Assembly: GCF_000159015.1 (NCBI RefSeq)
Contig: NZ_DS999543.1
Span: 310,001-374,000, forward strand
Direction of reading: 5' to 3'
Origin: Gleimia coleocanis DSM 15436
GTDB taxonomy: Bacteria > Actinomycetota > Actinomycetes > Actinomycetales > Actinomycetaceae
DNA length: 64,000 bases
Part shown: piece after piece, positions 42,234 to 50,614 of the stretch
How the letters are laid out: every line of letters begins with the position of its first letter
Position numbering within the stretch: position 1 is the stretch's first letter
Position numbers and translations under genes: made by a program
The notes under the pieces: model-generated
What the model saw: only the letters and a program-made list of their open reading frames with translations
Database searches by the model: none
What the model was told of the DNA's origin: nothing

Positions 42234-43673
42234 ATGATGACTCGTGTGGAAGAAGACTTGTTGGGTGCTCGGGAAGTTCCTGCTGAAGCATATTGGGGGG
42301 TGCATACTTTACGCGCTAAAGAGAACTTCAACATTTCGGGTATTCCCATCAGTCACTTTCCAACTTTCGTACGTTCCATGGTGCAGGTTAAGAAAGCCTC
42401 TGCATTAGCTAACGCACAGTTGCATGTAATGGCTGAGGATGTTGCTGAGGCTATTGTGGCAGCTTGCGACAAAATCTTGGATGAGAGCGTCTGCATGGAT
42501 CAGTTTCCAGTTGACGTATTCCAAGGCGGTGCAGGCACTTCAGTTAATATGAATACTAACGAAGTTGTAGCAAATCTGGCTTTAGAGATGCTGGGCTTTG
42601 AAAAGGGACGTTACGACGTTATTAATCCAAATGATGACGTAAATAAGTCGCAGTCTACGAATGACGCTTATCCCACGGGTTTCCGCATTGCGGTTTATCA
42701 GGAGCTTCATGAGCTTAATACGCAGATTTCTTTCTTAGCTGATGCTTTTGAAGTTAAGGCGGATGAGTTTAAACACATCATTAAGATGGGGCGCACCCAG
42801 TTACAGGATGCGGTTCCTATGAGTTTAGGTGAAGAGTTCCGGGCTTTTGCGGTGACTCTACGCGAAGAACTTAATATTATTAACCTTGTTTCCGACTTGC
42901 TTTTGGAAGTGAATTTGGGGGCAACTGCTATTGGGACGGGTTTGAATACTCCGGAAGGGTATTCAGAGGTCGCGGTAGCTAAGTTAGCTGAGGTTACTGG
43001 TTTGGCGGTTCGTCCGGCACAGAACTTGATTGAGGCAACTTCGGATACGGGTGCGTATGTGATTGTGCATGGGGCTTTAAAGCGTTTGGCAGTGAAGCTT
43101 TCTAAGATCTGTAATGATTTGCGTTTGTTGTCTTCTGGTCCTCGCGCTGGTTTAGGGGAGATTCGGTTGCCGTCTCAGCAGGCGGGGTCATCGATTATGC
43201 CGGCTAAGGTGAATCCGGTGGTTCCAGAGGTGGTGAACCAGGTTTGTTTTAAGGTGATTGGTAATGATGTTACTTTGACTATGGCTGCTGAGGCTGGTCA
43301 GTTGCAGTTGAATGTGATGGAACCGGTGATTGCTCAGTGTTTGTTTGAGTCGATGACTTTGCTTGAGAATGCTGCTTTAACTTTGGGTAAGAACTCTGTG
43401 CCGGGGATTAGGGCGAATGCTGAGGTTTGTCGCTCTCAGGTGTTGGGCTCTGTTGGTATTATTACTTATTTCAATGAGATTATTGGCCACCATCATGGTG
43501 ACATGATTGGTAAGGAAGCTGTTTTGACTGGCGCTAATGTGGCTGATTTGATTGTTGAGAAGGGGTTGTTGACGCGTGCGGAAGTTGAGGCAGTTTTGAA
43601 TGTTGAGAATTTGGTGGCGCCTAAGTATGCGGGTCGTATATGGCAGCCAGGTGAGAAGGGGTTGCCTCAGTAG
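42234..43673 (+). CDS. aspA: Aspartate ammonia-lyase
   Basis: A 479-residue fumarase/aspartase superfamily enzyme converting L-aspartate to fumarate and ammonia. It starts [25 protein letters not shown], the aspartase form. [13 protein letters not shown], the substrate-binding [23 protein letters not shown] and the flexible catalytic loop [12 protein letters not shown] (about residues 316-327) are all intact. AspA is favoured over fumarase by the N-terminal EEDLLG and by [25 protein letters not shown] site precedes the ATG. It is followed by a hairpin made of an inverted pair of CCGAGGGCGG words. Confidence 0.92.
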   Translation: MMTRVEEDLLGAREVPAEAYWGVHTLRAKENFNISGIPISHFPTFVRSMVQVKKASALANAQLHVMAEDVAEAIVAACDKILDESVCMDQFPVDVFQGGAGTSVNMNTNEVVANLALEMLGFEKGRYDVINPNDDVNKSQSTNDAYPTGFRIAVYQELHELNTQISFLADAFEVKADEFKHIIKMGRTQLQDAVPMSLGEEFRAFAVTLREELNIINLVSDLLLEVNLGATAIGTGLNTPEGYSEVAVAKLAEVTGLAVRPAQNLIEATSDTGAYVIVHGALKRLAVKLSKICNDLRLLSSGPRAGLGEIRLPSQQAGSSIMPAKVNPVVPEVVNQVCFKVIGNDVTLTMAAEAGQLQLNVMEPVIAQCLFESMTLLENAALTLGKNSVPGIRANAEVCRSQVLGSVGIITYFNEIIGHHHGDMIGKEAVLTGANVADLIVEKGLLTRAEVEAVLNVENLVAPKYAGRIWQPGEKGLPQ

Positions 43674-43688
43674 CGTGGGGGTTTAGGG

Positions 43689-43729
43689 TCCGCCCTCGGG
43701 ATTTTTCTTTTCCGAGGGCGGATTTTTAT
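43689..43729 (+). terminator. Terminator built from an inverted pair of CCGAGGGCGG words
   Basis: TCCGCCCTCGG (43689-43699) pairs over 11 bases with CCGAGGGCGGA (43712-43722), with a T-rich loop, and TTTTTATT follows. It ends aspA. Both arms are exact copies of the word found throughout the window, in opposite orientation. Confidence 0.88.
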
Positions 43730-43743
43730 TCCCAAATGAGACG

Positions 43744-43764
43744 TTAATGACACTATGTCATTAA
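43744..43764. promoter_or_regulatory. Palindromic operator (TetR-like) upstream of the ABC-crcB operon
   Basis: TTAATGACA-CTA-TGTCATTAA has two perfectly paired 9-base arms around 3 bases, typical of operators for TetR-family dimers. It lies 61 bases before the permease start codon, and a -10-like TAATAC near 43790 would place it in the promoter. No regulator gene adjoins it. Confidence 0.6.
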
Positions 43765-43824
43765 ATGGTGTGGAGTGGCAAAAAATAGCTAATACTGTAA
43801 GGGAAATAGTTTTAAGGAGTCCGA

Positions 43825-44961
43825 ATGTTTCTGGCACTAAAAGAAATCCGCCACAGCGCATCCCGTTTCGTGCTCATCACCGCGGTAATTTTCCTAGTAA
43901 GCTACCTGGTTTACTTCCTAACTGGCCTGGCATATGGCCTCTCATCCTCATACTCGGAAGCAGTAAAAGACTGGAAAGCTAACTCCATCGTTTTATCTGA
44001 AGCCTCACACTACAACGTCACAGCCTCACGCATCACCAACAAACAAGCCTCTGAAATCCTCCTGGAAGATGAAACAGCCGTCTCATTCTCCGTCTCACCA
44101 GTAGTAGTAGACCTACCCAACAAAGACGACGCCCCCGCAGAAACAAAGAAAACACGTAAAAATGCTTTCATCTTTGGGATAGACCTGAACTCAGAGTTAG
44201 CTCCAACCCTAATCGAAGGTAAAAAACCCACCGAAGAATATGAAATAATCGCCGACGCAGACTTCAAAATTCGCGGATTTGAACTGGGAGACACCGTAAA
44301 ACTCCCCGTCGCCCAAGCAACTGATGCATCAGACATAGACTGGAAAATCGTCGGATTCACAGCAGCAAAATTTCAAGCTGCGCCAACTTTCTTCGTAGAT
44401 GTAACCTCCTACAAAGACCACCTGCGTCCATTACAAAACCCACATATCGATGAAGCAGACCAGCTATCTTCTAACGCAATCGTGCTTCTGAATCCGCCCT
44501 CGGAAAATGTAAAAGAACTCGCCAAAGAGGCTGAACTGGAACTCGTCGCGCCCAATGACTACATCAACAACCTACCTGGATACCGTGCGCAGACTCTCAC
44601 CTTCATGCTCATGATTGGCTCTCTCATCGGGATCCTCGCACTAGTACTCAGCATCTTCTTCTATGTCCTCACCGTACAAAAGAAGCAGATTTTCGGAATC
44701 ATGAAAGCACAGGGAATTTCCACTGCCTACATCGCGAAAGCTGGAGTAATGCAAACCCTGGCATTATCCGTAATCGGGGTATCCCTTGGATTAGGCGCAG
44801 TGTTAGCCACCACTTCCGCAATCGGCGGAGCCATCCCATTCCGGATCGAACCCACCTTCTACACTGCAGTAACCGCAGCATTCATTATCTCCGCAGTATT
44901 AGGCGGGCTAATCCCAACCCGCATGATTAGCCGCATTGACCCGATTGAGGCGATTAACTAA
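43825..44961 (+). CDS. ABC transporter permease, FtsX/DevC type
   Basis: A 378-residue permease with one N-terminal span (FVLITAVIFLVSYLVYFLTG), an extracytoplasmic domain of about 220 residues, and three C-terminal spans of the FtsX/MacB pattern (LALVLSIFFYVLTVQKKQIFGIMKAQG and SRIDPIEAIN at the end, quoted in part). This is the heterometal/drug or lipoprotein-type exporter class sometimes called DevC. AAGGAG precedes ATG 43825. Its stop codon overlaps the ATPase start by one base. A CCGCCCTCGG word is inside at 44494. The substrate is unknown. Confidence 0.8.
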   Translation: MFLALKEIRHSASRFVLITAVIFLVSYLVYFLTGLAYGLSSSYSEAVKDWKANSIVLSEASHYNVTASRITNKQASEILLEDETAVSFSVSPVVVDLPNKDDAPAETKKTRKNAFIFGIDLNSELAPTLIEGKKPTEEYEIIADADFKIRGFELGDTVKLPVAQATDASDIDWKIVGFTAAKFQAAPTFFVDVTSYKDHLRPLQNPHIDEADQLSSNAIVLLNPPSENVKELAKEAELELVAPNDYINNLPGYRAQTLTFMLMIGSLIGILALVLSIFFYVLTVQKKQIFGIMKAQGISTAYIAKAGVMQTLALSVIGVSLGLGAVLATTSAIGGAIPFRIEPTFYTAVTAAFIISAVLGGLIPTRMISRIDPIEAIN

Positions 44962-45647
44962 TGATCGAACTAAAAAACGTAACTAAAACCTTCAAACAGG
45001 GTGAAGAAGAAATTCAAGCCCTAAAAAACACTAACTTCACCGCGCAACCAGGTGAATTCGTAGCAATCATTGGTCCATCCGGTTCCGGTAAGTCCACTTT
45101 CCTCACCATCATTGGTGGCCTGCAGTCAGCGTCCACTGGGGAAGTTACCCTGGCAAGTCAGCGGGTGGACACTATGAACGCAAAACAACGTTCTCAACTG
45201 CGGTTTGAAAAACTCGGATTCATTTTGCAAGCATCTTCGCTGGTGCCGTTCTTACGTGTAGAAGAACAACTCTTGCTGCACTCAAAGGTAGCTAGAGAGA
45301 AAGCTGATAAAGAACGCCAGAAAATGTTACTAGAACAGTTAGGCGTAGCGAAACTAGCGCGCAAATACCCTTCTGAACTCTCTGGTGGTGAACGCCAGCG
45401 CGTAGCTATTGCAACCGCTTTGATGCACAATCCCGATGTGATTTTAGCCGACGAACCAACTGCTGCGTTGGACACTGATCGTGCTTTAGAAACAACGCGT
45501 CTATTGCGTGACTTGACGCATGAATATCAGCGGACTACGGTAATGGTAACGCACGATCGCCGTTTGTTGGAATACTGTGACCGTGTTTATCAGATCCGCG
45601 ATGGAGTGCTTGAAGAAAAACCTGAGTTAGCGGGGAAACAGAACTAA
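44961..45647 (+). CDS. ABC transporter ATP-binding protein, MacB/LolD type
   Basis: A 228-residue ATPase with Walker A GPSGSGKST (about 37-45), the signature LSGGERQRVAIA (about 139-150) and Walker B ILADEPTAALD (about 159-169), plus the switch His in MVTHD. It is the MacB/LolD/DevA class that pairs with FtsX-like permeases. It overlaps the permease by one base, and crcB follows 2 bases after the stop codon, so all three genes are one operon. Confidence 0.88.
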   Translation: MIELKNVTKTFKQGEEEIQALKNTNFTAQPGEFVAIIGPSGSGKSTFLTIIGGLQSASTGEVTLASQRVDTMNAKQRSQLRFEKLGFILQASSLVPFLRVEEQLLLHSKVAREKADKERQKMLLEQLGVAKLARKYPSELSGGERQRVAIATALMHNPDVILADEPTAALDTDRALETTRLLRDLTHEYQRTTVMVTHDRRLLEYCDRVYQIRDGVLEEKPELAGKQN

Positions 45648-45649
45648 GT

Positions 45650-46015
45650 ATGTTCATCAATGCTTTAGCAGTCGGCGCCGGTGGTTTCATCGGCGCTGCC
45701 TTGCGTTACCTAATTTCCGTGTCCATCCCGTACCGGGGTGGTTTCCCGTGGGCTACTTTCGGCATTAACATGTTAGGCACGTTTTTGCTTGCATTCTTTG
45801 CACAGGTACTTGTTGTCCGGTGGGGGTTAGGAGAAACTGCTAGCTTAGCGTTGCGAGTCGGATTGTGCGGCGGATTCACAACATTTTCTACTTTTAGTTT
45901 GGAAACACTCACGCTAGTAGAAAATGGACAATGGGGGACAGCAGTTATTTACGTTACTGTCTCAATTATTTTTGGTTTAGTTGCTGCGATAGCGGGATCC
46001 TACATCGGGCAGTAG
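45650..46015 (+). CDS. crcB: Fluoride ion channel CrcB/Fluc
   Basis: A 121-residue protein with four spans that exports fluoride. GGFIGAALRYLIS at the N-terminus and GGFTTFSTFSLE in the third span, the region that binds the central sodium and lines the pore, are both intact. Fluc works as a dual-topology dimer; only one copy is seen here, and many Actinobacteria carry a pair, so a homodimer or a distant partner is implied. It is the last gene of the ABC operon, ended by a terminator. No fluoride riboswitch was recognised upstream of the operon. Confidence 0.9.
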   Translation: MFINALAVGAGGFIGAALRYLISVSIPYRGGFPWATFGINMLGTFLLAFFAQVLVVRWGLGETASLALRVGLCGGFTTFSTFSLETLTLVENGQWGTAVIYVTVSIIFGLVAAIAGSYIGQ

Positions 46016-46050
46016 TGAGATTAGCGCACGAATCAGGCGATAAATATGGA

Positions 46051-46103
46051 GATTCCCGAGGGCGGAAAGTTAAACTCAGCGCCCTCGGGAATCTTTTCTT
46101 TTG
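46051..46103 (+). terminator. Terminator built from an inverted pair of CCGAGGGCG words
   Basis: GATTCCCGAGGGCG (46051-46064) pairs perfectly over 14 bases with CGCCCTCGGGAATC (46080-46093), with a 15-base loop, and TTTTCTTTTG follows. It ends the ABC-crcB transcript. Confidence 0.88.
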
Positions 46104-46114
46104 TATAACGAAAC

Positions 46115-46150
46115 TGGGGCGTGGGTGGCTTCTCAGCCATCCACGCCCCA
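46115..46150 (-). terminator. Terminator after aceE
   Basis: TGGGGCGTGGGTGGCT (46115-46130) pairs with AGCCATCCACGCCCCA (46135-46150) with one G-T position. It stands 15 bases after the aceE stop codon on the minus strand, followed there by GTTTCGTT. Confidence 0.75.
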
Positions 46151-46165
46151 GCGTTAGGTAACTAC

Positions 46166-48883
46166 TCAGTTAGCAGCGTTTACATTGTGCAGATCGTACT
46201 TCGCGATTGCCTGAGAAACCACGGAGCGGTCAATTTGACCTGCGTCTGCCAGAGCTTGCAGTGCACGTACTACTACGGATTCAGCGTCAATCTTGTAGTG
46301 TCGACGAGCAGCTGGGCGAGTGTCAGAGAAACCGAAGCCATCTGCACCCAGGGTGTAGTATGCACCTGGAACCCAGTTGCGGATCTGATCGTGTAGCAGG
46401 TGATCCCAGTCTGAGGTAGCGATGGTAGGACCGTCGATACCAGCTAGCTTCTGAGTTACGTAAGCAACCTTCTGTTCTGCTTCTGGGTTGAGGAAGTTAT
46501 GCTGATCCGCTGCTAAACCGTCGCGACGCAGTTCGTTCCAAGAAGTTACAGAGAAGGTAGCGGCGTCGATTCCCCAGTCGTCAGCGAGCAGCTGGCGAGC
46601 CTTACGAATCCAAGGCACACCAACACCGGAAGCCAGTAGCTTCACAGTTGGACGGCCACCAGATACTGGATCCAGCTGGTAGATACCCTTAACGATGCCT
46701 TCAACATCAACGTTTTCAGGTTCTACTGGCTGCTGGTATGGCTCGTTGTAAACGGTGAGGTAGTACATTACGTCACGGTCACGGCCGGTAGCATTAGGAC
46801 CGTACATACGTTCCAAACCATCTGCCACAATGTAGCGGATTTCGTAAGAGTACGCAGGGTCATAGGAAACAATTGCAGAGTTGGTGCCAGAAATCAGGTG
46901 AGAGTGGCCATCCATGTGCTGCAGACCTTCACCCGCTAGGGTGGTACGGCCAGCGGTTGCGCCAATGATAAAGCCACGGGCCAGCTGGTCGCCAGCAGCC
47001 CAGAACTGGTCAGCAGTACGCTGGAAACCGAACATTGAGTAGAGGATATAGAACGGAATCATTGGCACGTTGTGGGTCGCGTAGGAAGTACCCGCAACCT
47101 GCATTGCTGCTGCAGAACCAGCTTCGTTAATGCCGGTGTGCAGAATCTGACCTGCTTGAGATTCTTTGTAAGACAGCATCATGTCAGCATCTACAGAAGT
47201 GTAGTTCTGACCGTGAGTGTTAAAGATTTTTGCAGATGGGAAGATCGCGTCCAAACCGAAAGTACGTGCTTCGTCAGGAATGATCGGCACAATGTACTTA
47301 CCGATGTTCTTGTCTTTAATCAGGTCCTTGAACAGACGAACCAGTGCCATTGTGGTGGCAACTTCTTGCGCGCCAGAACCCTTAGAAAGAGCTAAGAATG
47401 GTTTTTCAGCTGGCATTGGCAGTGCTGGGTCTTCACGGTGACGAGATGGAATGAAGCCCCCCAGTTCGTTACGACGATTCAACATGTACTGCAATGCTGG
47501 GTCGGAATCATCTGGACGGTAGTAAGGAGGCATGTATGGGTTTGCTTCCAACACTTCGTCTGAGATTGGAATACGCAACAGGTCACGCAGTGCTTTAAGA
47601 TCATCCAGCGTTAGCTTCTTCATCTGGTGGGTTGCGTTACGGCCCACGAATGACTTACCTAGGCTGTAACCCTTAATTGTGTGAGCCAAAATAACGGTTG
47701 GTTGGCCAGTGTGTTCCATCGCAGACTTGTAAGCTGCGTAAACCTTCTGATAGTCGTGGCCACCGCGACGTAGACGCCAGATTTCGTCGTCAGTCCAGTT
47801 TTCCACTAGTTTCTTAGCACGTGGGTCGCGTCCGAAGAAGTGTTCACGTACATAAGCACCGTCGTTTGCTTTGAAAGTCTGGTAGTCGCCGTCGAGGGTT
47901 TCCATCATGACGTTCATCAGAGCATGCTCGGTGTCTGCTTCTAGCAGTTGATCCCAGCCACGTCCCCATAGGACCTTAATGACGTTCCAGCCAGCGCCAC
48001 GGAAGAATGCTTCCAGTTCCTGAACAATTTTGCCGTTACCACGAACAGGGCCGTCCAAACGCTGGAGGTTACAGTTAACAACGAAGGTTAGGTTATCCAG
48101 TCCCTGCTGTGCAGCGTGCTGCAGCATACCGCGGGATTCTGGCTCGTCCATTTCGCCGTCACCTAAGAATGCCCAGGTGTGTTGCTGGGAGGTGTCTTTA
48201 ATTCCACGCATGTGCAGGTACTTGTCGAACCAAGCTTGGTAGATTGCTTCTGCTGGTCCTAGACCCATGGAAACGGTTGGGTATTCCCAGAAGTCAGGCA
48301 TCTGACGTGGATGTGGATAGGAAGGAATACCGTCAGCGCTGGAAACCTGCTGGCGGAAGCCGTCCATTTGTTCTTCGGTGAGACGTCCTTCCAGGAAAGC
48401 GCGCGCGTAGATTCCTGGGGAAGCGTGACCTTGGAAGAATACGTGGTCGCCACCACCTGGGTGGTTCTTACCACGGAAGAAGTGGTTGAAACCTACTTCG
48501 TACAAGGTGGAGGATGAGGCGTATGAAGAAATATGACCGCCCACCTTCACACCTGGACGTTGCGCGCGAGTTACCTGCACAGCTGCGTTCCAGCGAATCC
48601 AACGACGGTAAGCACGTTCGGTTTTCTCATCACCAGGGAATTCTGGCTCTTCATCAGCTGGGATAGTGTTGATGTAAGGGGTGGTTAGTTCCAGAGGAAT
48701 CTGAACGTCCTTGCGACGCGCTTGATCCAGCATATGGAGCAGGACGTAGCGAGCACGTGGGCCACCCTTTTCGTTGATTAATGCTTCGAGTGATTCAAGC
48801 CATTCACCGGTTTCATTCGGATCGTTGTCAGGTACCTGGCTGAGGATGCCGTTAACCAGTGGGCGGTTACCGTGTTGAGTCAC
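46166..48883 (-). CDS. aceE: Pyruvate dehydrogenase E1 component (homodimeric)
   Basis: A 905-residue thiamine-diphosphate enzyme that decarboxylates pyruvate and passes acetyl groups to E2. This is the single-chain E1 found in Actinobacteria and gamma-proteobacteria. The ThDP motif is [11 protein letters not shown] (GDG...) near residue 250, preceded by [16 protein letters not shown]. The pyrimidine-binding domain around [24 protein letters not shown] follows, and [14 protein letters not shown] is in the C-terminal domain. The length is normal (about 890-930). No E2 or lipoyl genes are adjacent, also usual in Actinobacteria. A hairpin follows the stop codon. Confidence 0.96.
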   Translation of the reverse strand: MTQHGNRPLVNGILSQVPDNDPNETGEWLESLEALINEKGGPRARYVLLHMLDQARRKDVQIPLELTTPYINTIPADEEPEFPGDEKTERAYRRWIRWNAAVQVTRAQRPGVKVGGHISSYASSSTLYEVGFNHFFRGKNHPGGGDHVFFQGHASPGIYARAFLEGRLTEEQMDGFRQQVSSADGIPSYPHPRQMPDFWEYPTVSMGLGPAEAIYQAWFDKYLHMRGIKDTSQQHTWAFLGDGEMDEPESRGMLQHAAQQGLDNLTFVVNCNLQRLDGPVRGNGKIVQELEAFFRGAGWNVIKVLWGRGWDQLLEADTEHALMNVMMETLDGDYQTFKANDGAYVREHFFGRDPRAKKLVENWTDDEIWRLRRGGHDYQKVYAAYKSAMEHTGQPTVILAHTIKGYSLGKSFVGRNATHQMKKLTLDDLKALRDLLRIPISDEVLEANPYMPPYYRPDDSDPALQYMLNRRNELGGFIPSRHREDPALPMPAEKPFLALSKGSGAQEVATTMALVRLFKDLIKDKNIGKYIVPIIPDEARTFGLDAIFPSAKIFNTHGQNYTSVDADMMLSYKESQAGQILHTGINEAGSAAAMQVAGTSYATHNVPMIPFYILYSMFGFQRTADQFWAAGDQLARGFIIGATAGRTTLAGEGLQHMDGHSHLISGTNSAIVSYDPAYSYEIRYIVADGLERMYGPNATGRDRDVMYYLTVYNEPYQQPVEPENVDVEGIVKGIYQLDPVSGGRPTVKLLASGVGVPWIRKARQLLADDWGIDAATFSVTSWNELRRDGLAADQHNFLNPEAEQKVAYVTQKLAGIDGPTIATSDWDHLLHDQIRNWVPGAYYTLGADGFGFSDTRPAARRHYKIDAESVVVRALQALADAGQIDRSVVSQAIAKYDLHNVNAAN

Positions 48884-49111
48884 GAGTCCCTCTTTCTGTG
48901 AAGGCGACGATTACGTCGCACAGCTATGTGCATACTATTCTATTTTCCACTTTTTTACGGGTTTTGCATACCGATTAGGGACGAAAGACCCCATGTTGTT
49001 AATAAATGCACACCAGGTATTTAGAACACAAATAATTGTGATGTTAAAAAGGGTGAAAATAATACAGTTTTACAATCCGATAAATGCTGCGAAAACTAAG
49101 AGCAATACTTG

Positions 49112-49125
49112 TAATATAGATTTTG
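49112..49125 (+). promoter_or_regulatory. Putative -10 element giving a leaderless transcript
   Basis: TAATAT at 49112-49117 is followed by 7 bases and then the GTG at 49125. Transcription would thus start on the G of the start codon. No Shine-Dalgarno is present. Confidence 0.4.
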
Positions 49126-49559
49126 TGACTGATATTTCTATTCCCGAAACTGCGGGTGTGAAGGCAGCCGGAAGCCTTGGTTTTAAAACCGGTCAAGTAG
49201 TCCAGGAATTTTACTGGGACAACGATGTAGATGAATCCCTGCGTGAAGCGATTGCAGAAGCGACTGGAGAGGAACTGGTAGACGTCGATTTTAACGACGT
49301 GGTTGATGGGGTTCTTATCTGGTGGCGTGCAGATGATGCAGAGGAAGAAGATCTCACTGATGTGCTGTTGGACGTCATTGGAAATCTTGACGAGGGTGGT
49401 GACGTCTGGGTACTCACCCCAAAGTCAGGTTCTTTTGGACATGTGCAACCAGCTGACATTCAAGATGCAGCGAAACTAGCCGGCTTGAAGCCAACTTCAG
49501 CTACGAAAGTTGCTCCTGCTTGGGCGGGGATGCGTCTGGTGGCAACTGGACGCAAATAA
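49125..49559 (+). CDS. DUF3052 family protein
   Basis: A 144-residue acidic protein of the DUF3052 family, restricted to Actinobacteria, function unknown. Conserved parts are AAGSLGFKTGQVVQEFYWDND (shown only by its key LGFKTGQVVQE), DVVDGVLIWWR(A)DD, DVIGNLDEGGDVWVLTPK and KLAGLKPTSATKV..AW.G.RL. I chose GTG 49125 because the conserved region starts just after it, a -10-like TAATAT is placed for a leaderless message, and the upstream open frame to 48993 has no family similarity. It is divergent from aceE, which occupies the same position in relatives. Confidence 0.8.
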   Translation: MTDISIPETAGVKAAGSLGFKTGQVVQEFYWDNDVDESLREAIAEATGEELVDVDFNDVVDGVLIWWRADDAEEEDLTDVLLDVIGNLDEGGDVWVLTPKSGSFGHVQPADIQDAAKLAGLKPTSATKVAPAWAGMRLVATGRK

Positions 49560-49736
49560 ATTAGCAAACTATTAAACCGCTGATTTTCGTTGAAAGTCAG
49601 CGGTTTTTATTATATTCATTTTCTGACAGTGGTGAGACCCTCGCCACTATTTGCTGAAATTGCCTATTCCGATTTTGCACTTCGGTAACTGGTCTGTATA
49701 TTTATATATGTGCTTGAGAGAGCGCGAAGAAAATAA

Positions 49737-49813
49737 GGGCCTATAGCTCAGTTGGCTAGAGCAACTGGTTTACACCCAGTAGGTCGGGGGTTCGAGTCCC
49801 TCTGGGCCCACCA
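49737..49813 (+). tRNA. tRNA-Val (UAC anticodon)
   Basis: The acceptor GGGCCTA pairs with TGGGCCC (one T-G pair). The anticodon arm ACTGG-TTTACAC-CCAGT gives anticodon TAC, reading GUA. The T arm is normal (GTTCGAGTC). Discriminator A is followed by an encoded CCA (49811-49813). Confidence 0.95.
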
Positions 49814-49820
49814 AAACTAA

Positions 49821-49848
49821 TCCTGAAGCAAACGCTTCAGGATTTTTT
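49821..49848 (+). terminator. Terminator after tRNA-Val
   Basis: TCCTGAAGC (49821-49829) pairs with GCTTCAGGA (49834-49842) across AAAC, followed by TTTTTTG. Confidence 0.9.
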
Positions 49849-49850
49849 GT

Positions 49851-50571
49851 TTTATGTATTGTTGTCATCACCTTCGGGAGTTATTAGATAAAATCGGCTG
49901 ATTTTATGAAGCGTATCAAGGGATGCAAAATAAAGGCGTTAGGTTTCATTAAAGCCCTGTTTGCACTAAATGCCTGGTCATGGAAAATCGAAAGCTGTTT
50001 TTGAAGCCGGTGGGAGCATTTTTTCAAAAATACTCCCACGTCAGTGGACCGGGGCTGGCTGACAGAAACAGGGAATAAAACACTACGTGCTGCCAGGGTA
50101 GCTTTGGGCACAAATACGGTGATAGTAAATTTCGAGCACCACGTACAGGTGGCGATTAGTATTTGCGGGGAGTGGCTAGTGGTTGTACGTCTTAAAATGC
50201 GCCGGAACTCGTTTTCCCACGCAGGGAAAACGCCGGAACTTGAGTTCGCGCGCAGGGAAATCGCGGGAACTCGTTTTCCCGCGATTATGCTGTCTATGCT
50301 GTGGGTTAGAACCGCACCCCATTGATTTGCGCTTGGCAACTGCCTTTCCGAAGTGCAAATTCGGGGGGAGGGAAAAACGGAGATTTTGGAGTAGTAGCGC
50401 TTAAGCATCATGCATACTAACTCAGCGGCACAGGTAGTAGTTTAGGGTGGCATTTAGTGCGCTGGCACGCGCCAAATGCCACCCTAAACTCTGTGAACGT
50501 CGCGTTTAGTGTCAAAACCTGATGTAAAGGGTGCGGATAGTGACTGAAGATTGCGTTTAGTGCTGGAAGAG
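49851..50571. repeat. Gene-free stretch with several palindromes and repeats
   Basis: No convincing gene is present in these ~720 bases. Visible structure: an exact 15-bp direct repeat, GGAACTCGTTTTCCC, at 50204-50218 and 50266-50280; hairpins CGTTTTCCC/GGGAAAACG (50210-50232) and TCGCGGGAA/TTCCCGCGA (50261-50284); a small hairpin CCGAA-GTGCAAA-TTCGG (50348-50364); and a 17-bp perfect stem, 50439-50455 with 50474-50490, with an 18-base loop and no T-run. The word GTTTAGTG recurs near 50503, 50554 and 50628. An open frame of 175 codons on the minus strand crosses these repeats and is not credible. Confidence 0.7.
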
Positions 50572-50610
50572 ATACAGCTAACGCAGTAGTAACGCGTTAG
50601 CTGTATTTTG
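50572..50610. terminator. Bidirectional terminator at the end of the symporter gene
   Basis: ATACAGCTAACGC (50572-50584) pairs perfectly over 13 bases with GCGTTAGCTGTAT (50594-50606), followed by TTTG on the plus strand and by CTCTTCC on the minus. It lies 8 bases beyond the stop codon of the minus-strand symporter gene. Confidence 0.8.
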
Positions 50611-50614
50611 TAAC

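Noticed and set aside
43750-43824. Fluoride riboswitch controlling crcB
   Set aside because: The expected pseudoknot pattern is not visible in the operon leader or before crcB.
43755-43982. A 75-codon plus-strand frame overlapping the start of the ABC permease gene
   Set aside because: It covers the operator palindrome and the promoter, lacks a ribosome site and has no similarity; it is a shadow of the permease gene.
48993-49124. N-terminal extension of the DUF3052 protein
   Set aside because: AT-rich region without family similarity; the conserved protein starts just after GTG 49125.
49884-50411. A 175-codon open frame on the minus strand
   Set aside because: It runs through palindromes and direct repeats, and its composition does not resemble a protein; no recognisable domain.
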